DNA from: Treponema sp.
Lineage (GTDB): Bacteria > Spirochaetota > Spirochaetia > Treponematales > Treponemataceae
NCBI GenBank assembly: GCA_016286535.1
Contig: JAEESZ010000008.1
Location: forward strand, 62,001-126,000
Direction of reading: 5' to 3'
DNA length: 64,000 bases
A program made the position numbers and the translations under genes. The first letter of the stretch is position 1, and every line of letters starts with the position of its first letter. Shown here piece after piece: positions 60,534 to 64,000 of this stretch. The notes beneath the pieces are model-generated. The model was not told the origin of the DNA. It searched no databases and worked only from the letters and a program-made list of their open reading frames with translations.

Positions 60534-63500
60534 ATGGCAAGATTTAATGACGGAATTATTTTTACAAATCAAAATTGTATCGTCTGCAATAAATGTATTT
60601 CTCAATGCGATATTCTCGGAGCAAATGTTTCTACCATTCAAAACGGGAAAAAACTCCTTTGTGTAAATGATAAAAAATGTAATCACTGTGGGAAATGTGT
60701 TAATGTTTGTATTCACGATGCCAGAGACTTTAAAGATGATACTGCAACTTTCTTTGAGCTTTTAAAATCAGGCGAAAAATTATCCCTTATTATAGACCAG
60801 ACCTTTTATGTTATTTTTGCAGAAAAAGCTGCAAATGTAATATGGTATTTAAAGAGTCTTGGTGTAGAAAAAATCTATGACCTGGCTTATGGTTCAGAAA
60901 TTTCTTTATGGGCCCATGTAAAGTATCTTTCAGATAATTACAGTAATTTACCGGAAAACAGGGCTTTTATATCAAATACCTGTTCTGCTTTTGTAAATGA
61001 AGTTGAGCTTTATTCACCGGCCCTGCGCTATAAGATAATTCCTGTTCAGAGTCCTCTTATTTGTACGGCAATCTATGCTCATAAATATCTTGGAGACAAA
61101 AACAGGATTGCCTTCTTAAGTTCCTGCATTTCCAAAACAGATGAAATTAGGTGCGAACAAACCGGTCATAATGTAGATTTTAATCTTACCTACCGCCATT
61201 TTATGGACTATATAGATGATTCAGTCCTTACTTCAAAAACAGAAAAATCAGATTTATCTACCAATGGAATTGGAAATATTTTAGGCTACGAAGGCTCTTT
61301 TAAAGATACTGTTGCAAGATTTTTCCCTTCTACAGAACGTTTAATAAGTTTTAAGGGAACTTCAAAGCAGGTTTTCTCAGATCTTGAATATTTTTCTGAT
61401 GGTTACGGAGCTGCCTGTCAGCCTCTTTTTGTAGAAGTCTCTTCCTGTGATTACGGATGCCAGCGCGGTCCGGCCTTTGTAAAGAATAAGTTTGATTATT
61501 CCTATATATACAGTGCTTTTGATAAAATTTATAAAAAAAGCATCAGTAATTTTGAGTATTATGATTTTGATTATCAGAAAAACCGGGACAAGCTTTTTAC
61601 CCGCTTTGAAGAACTCGATTTTGATGACTTCAAACGTGATTATGTAAACCGCTATCATCAGCAGTATAATATTCCTGCCGAAATTTTTGAAAATATCTAT
61701 TCAGTTTTGTTAAAGGATACAGAAGAAAAACGTCAGATAAACTGTGGGGCCTGCGGATATTCTTCCTGTTACGAAATGGCAAAAGCAATTGCCTGCGGTT
61801 ATAACAGAAAAGAAAACTGTCTTCATTATATGAATGACCTTATGGAAAAAAATTATTACACAGATAATCTTACCGGACTCGATAATCAGTCTGGTATTAT
61901 CCGCAAGGGAAATCAGATTATTGAAGCAAATCCTCATAAAAATTATGCAGTATATGCCGGCGATATAAACGGACTAAAAATCATCAATGATATATTCGGC
62001 TTTGACAAGGGAAACGAAGTTTTAAAATATATTGCCCACGTACTTACTAAAACTGTAGGAAATAAGGGAGTTGTCGGTCGAATCGGTGGCGGACTTTTCT
62101 GTATTATAGTAGAACATACTCCGGAATCCATAAAGGCCATCCGTGCTATAAAATCATTTGACTGCAGTCATCTTGGACTACAGATTCCGGTATCTCTGCG
62201 TTTTGGTATTTATGTCTCAGAAAATGAAGGTCTTTCTTTTTCTGATATGTTAAATTACGCAACCTTGTGTATGGACTGCGAGGCTTCTTCAACATTAAAT
62301 ACTTTTACATATTTTACAGATGAATACCGTGCAAAAATGTTCAAGGAGATTGAAATAGCATCTCAACTGCCGTCTGCCCTTAAAAATGATGAATTTATTC
62401 TTTATTATCAGCCACAGTATAAGGCCGGTTCAAAAGTTCTTGTTGGAGCAGAAGCTTTGTGCCGCTGGAAAAAAGAAGACGGAAGCATTGTTATGCCGGA
62501 TTCCTTTATTCCTATTGCAGAAAAAAACGGATTTATTGTAACTCTGGATAAAGTTATATGGAGAAAGGCTTTTTCTACAGTCAAAAATTGGATTGATGAA
62601 GGTATTGAGCCGGTTCCAATTTCCATAAATATTTCAAGGGCAACAGTAGAAAGTGATTCCTTTATAAACACCATAAAGTGCCTTGATGAAGAATTCAGAA
62701 TTCCAAGAAAACTGATTCATTTTGAAATTACAGAAAGTGTTTCTACCCGTAATACAGGTGAACTTGTAGAAAAAATCAATAAGATAAAAGAAATCGGTTA
62801 TAAAATTGCCATGGACGATTTTGGAAGCGGTTATTCTTCTTTAAATTCCTTAAAGGATATTCCTATCGATATTCTTAAACTGGATATGGGTTTCTTTAGG
62901 TCTGATAATAATATGGATAAGGGGGGAAATGTAATTGCATCTGTTGTCCATATGGCTCAGACCCTTGAACTTATAACGGTTGCCGAAGGTGTAGAAACAA
63001 ATGCCCAGGCAAACTTCCTTGCCGGAATTGGCTGTGATGTTATTCAGGGATTTTTATATTCAAAACCTCTTTCCTGCGAAGATTTTACAGAACTTTTACG
63101 TCAGGAAGCTATTGGATATGAAATTTCTAAGCCAAACATTCTTGGCCAGCTTAATGTAAATAAATTCTATAATCCGAATTCCAGCGAAAATTTAATGTTT
63201 GAATTATTTTCAGGCCCTGCCGCCCTTTTTGAATATGATGATCTTGATTACAGGGCTAGACTTTTAAGGGTAAATACTCAGGCTGTTACTTTATTTGACG
63301 CCGAAGGGCTTGTAATTTCTGATATTTCAAATAATCTCCGCTCATATTTCAGTAAATCAACAAGAAAAGAGGTTCTTTCTTTAATGCAGCAGGTAATAAC
63401 CAGTAAGGCTGAAGGAAGTCTTGTAGTGGAGTGCAGGGGATTAAATAAAAAGAATCCTATATGGGTAAAATTCCACTTCTGGGTTTTAAGTTCAATTGTA

Positions 63501-64000
63501 AACAAACATACCCTTTACTGCAGAATGGAAGATTTTACCGAAGAAAAGATTTCTCAGAATAATCTTGCTGTTGCAAATTCCCAGCTGGGTATGGTTTTTG
63601 AGCATTCTGCTGTAGGAATTATATTATTCCACCTTCAGGTAGATACAGAACATCCTCTGGAATTGTTTAAGTTAAAGGTATTGAAAATTAACAGTCAGTT
63701 TACAGAAATGTCCGGTTTTACCCAGGAGGATTTACAGGACTGGAACGAAAAGGAGATTTTAAGCTTAATTCATCCGGTATACAGACCAAAAGTTATGACA
63801 AAAATCTTTTTTGGATATACTAAAAACTTTGAAAAACCTGTTACCTGTAAATATCTTGCCCGTCATAAGGACGGACATTATATGAAAGTTCAGATTCTTA
63901 TTGCGGGAGTAAAGCAGGAAAACGGAAGTTACTTCCTTTCTACAAATTATTTTGTTCTTGATGACAAAATGGCAGATATGGAAGAGCTTTTGGATAACGA
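60534..64000 (+). CDS. Hydrogenase-like Fe-S sensor fused to GGDEF, EAL and PAS domains (3' partial)
   Basis: 1155 codons visible; continues beyond the right edge. ATG 60534 with AGGGTAG upstream, 8 bp after the FIST gene. Domains: two 4Fe-4S ferredoxin motifs (Cys15/18/21/25 and Cys49/52/55/59); iron-hydrogenase-like H-cluster domain (about 75-340) with Cys150 (S-N-T-C-S, L1), Cys198 (S-S-C-I-S-K, L2), Cys305 and Cys309 (S-S-C-D-Y-G-C, L3); Fe-S domain with Cys404/407/412/429 (C-G-A-C-G-Y-S-S-C); GGDEF (about 440-565) with N-L-T-G-L but signature G-G-G-L-F; EAL (about 605-865) with E640-A-L, D761-D762-F-G-S-G, E818 and Q838; two PAS-like domains (about 885-1000 and from 1010). No spans. Likely a cytoplasmic H2 or redox sensor controlling c-di-GMP hydrolysis. 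Confidence 0.85.
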   Translation, partial: MARFNDGIIFTNQNCIVCNKCISQCDILGANVSTIQNGKKLLCVNDKKCNHCGKCVNVCIHDARDFKDDTATFFELLKSGEKLSLIIDQTFYVIFAEKAANVIWYLKSLGVEKIYDLAYGSEISLWAHVKYLSDNYSNLPENRAFISNTCSAFVNEVELYSPALRYKIIPVQSPLICTAIYAHKYLGDKNRIAFLSSCISKTDEIRCEQTGHNVDFNLTYRHFMDYIDDSVLTSKTEKSDLSTNGIGNILGYEGSFKDTVARFFPSTERLISFKGTSKQVFSDLEYFSDGYGAACQPLFVEVSSCDYGCQRGPAFVKNKFDYSYIYSAFDKIYKKSISNFEYYDFDYQKNRDKLFTRFEELDFDDFKRDYVNRYHQQYNIPAEIFENIYSVLLKDTEEKRQINCGACGYSSCYEMAKAIACGYNRKENCLHYMNDLMEKNYYTDNLTGLDNQSGIIRKGNQIIEANPHKNYAVYAGDINGLKIINDIFGFDKGNEVLKYIAHVLTKTVGNKGVVGRIGGGLFCIIVEHTPESIKAIRAIKSFDCSHLGLQIPVSLRFGIYVSENEGLSFSDMLNYATLCMDCEASSTLNTFTYFTDEYRAKMFKEIEIASQLPSALKNDEFILYYQPQYKAGSKVLVGAEALCRWKKEDGSIVMPDSFIPIAEKNGFIVTLDKVIWRKAFSTVKNWIDEGIEPVPISINISRATVESDSFINTIKCLDEEFRIPRKLIHFEITESVSTRNTGELVEKINKIKEIGYKIAMDDFGSGYSSLNSLKDIPIDILKLDMGFFRSDNNMDKGGNVIASVVHMAQTLELITVAEGVETNAQANFLAGIGCDVIQGFLYSKPLSCEDFTELLRQEAIGYEISKPNILGQLNVNKFYNPNSSENLMFELFSGPAALFEYDDLDYRARLLRVNTQAVTLFDAEGLVISDISNNLRSYFSKSTRKEVLSLMQQVITSKAEGSLVVECRGLNKKNPIWVKFHFWVLSSIVNKHTLYCRMEDFTEEKISQNNLAVANSQLGMVFEHSAVGIILFHLQVDTEHPLELFKLKVLKINSQFTEMSGFTQEDLQDWNEKEILSLIHPVYRPKVMTKIFFGYTKNFEKPVTCKYLARHKDGHYMKVQILIAGVKQENGSYFLSTNYFVLDDKMADMEELLDN

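Noticed and set aside
61377-63505. Several minus-strand frames of 65-93 codons
   Set aside because: They lie opposite the large hydrogenase-like/GGDEF/EAL gene, which has a continuous frame, domain motifs and a ribosome-binding site.
1-64000. CRISPR arrays, tRNA or rRNA genes, insertion sequences, prophage
   Set aside because: No regularly spaced repeats, no cloverleaf or rRNA-like sequence, no transposase or integrase motifs were seen on reading both strands.

Overview
The window is AT-rich, gene-dense bacterial DNA that reads as a chromosome segment of a gut or rumen-type Treponema (Spirochaetota). The grounds are: the housekeeping genes are of spirochaetal type, including an unusually long GlyA; there are many large lipoproteins with short lipoboxes; class III nucleotide cyclases and FecR-like envelope proteins are paired; polyamine (PotABCD) and TAXI-TRAP importers are present; and a cytoplasmic GH36 alpha-galactosidase suggests a plant-sugar diet. 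I saw no rRNA, tRNA, CRISPR array, phage or insertion sequence. No stretch longer than about 220 bp lacks a gene.

Layout. 1-3.8 kb: exported and lipid-anchored TPR proteins. 3.8-11.3 kb: core genes yajC-secD-secF, ispH, ndk, gpsA and ffh. 11.4-17.5 kb: a pair of exported barrel/transglutaminase-like paralogues (one has lost its catalytic residues), then a small FecR-like protein translationally coupled to a CHASE2 nucleotide cyclase. 17.5-19.1 kb: a lone OLD-family ATPase/TOPRIM protein. 19.2-23.3 kb: potABCD on the minus strand. 23.5-30.8 kb: a second cyclase followed by a FecR/FN3-like membrane protein and a coiled-coil/beta-barrel outer-membrane protein, with overlapping reading frames. 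30.8-36.1 kb: three consecutive surface-type lipoproteins. 36.1-40.0 kb: a TAXI-type TRAP importer operon. 40.1-41.7 kb: rplM-rpsI and recX. 41.7-46.3 kb: alpha-galactosidase, a histidine phosphatase and a degenerate GGDEF protein. 46.4-52.9 kb: glyA, a small lipoprotein, an M28-like peptidase and a giant lipoprotein. 53.0-59.3 kb: an intact diguanylate cyclase overlapping a ParE-like topoisomerase that carries a histone-H1-like tail, then argF, an ACT protein and a dGTPase. 59.4-64.0 kb: a FIST sensor protein followed 8 bp later by a very large protein that runs off the right edge.

The most striking item is that last pair. The protein starting at 60534 carries two 4Fe-4S ferredoxin clusters, an iron-hydrogenase-like H-cluster domain, a further Fe-S domain, a degenerate GGDEF domain, an intact EAL domain and two PAS-like domains. 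It reads as a hydrogen or redox sensor wired directly to cyclic-di-GMP breakdown, with a FIST-domain partner. The window as a whole is rich in second-messenger genes: two class III cyclases, one intact GGDEF protein, one degenerate GGDEF protein and one GGDEF/EAL protein. A secondary theme is promoter architecture: four genes have a -10 hexamer exactly 6 nt before the ATG, which predicts leaderless mRNAs. All functional statements come from motif recognition by eye; no database search was run.
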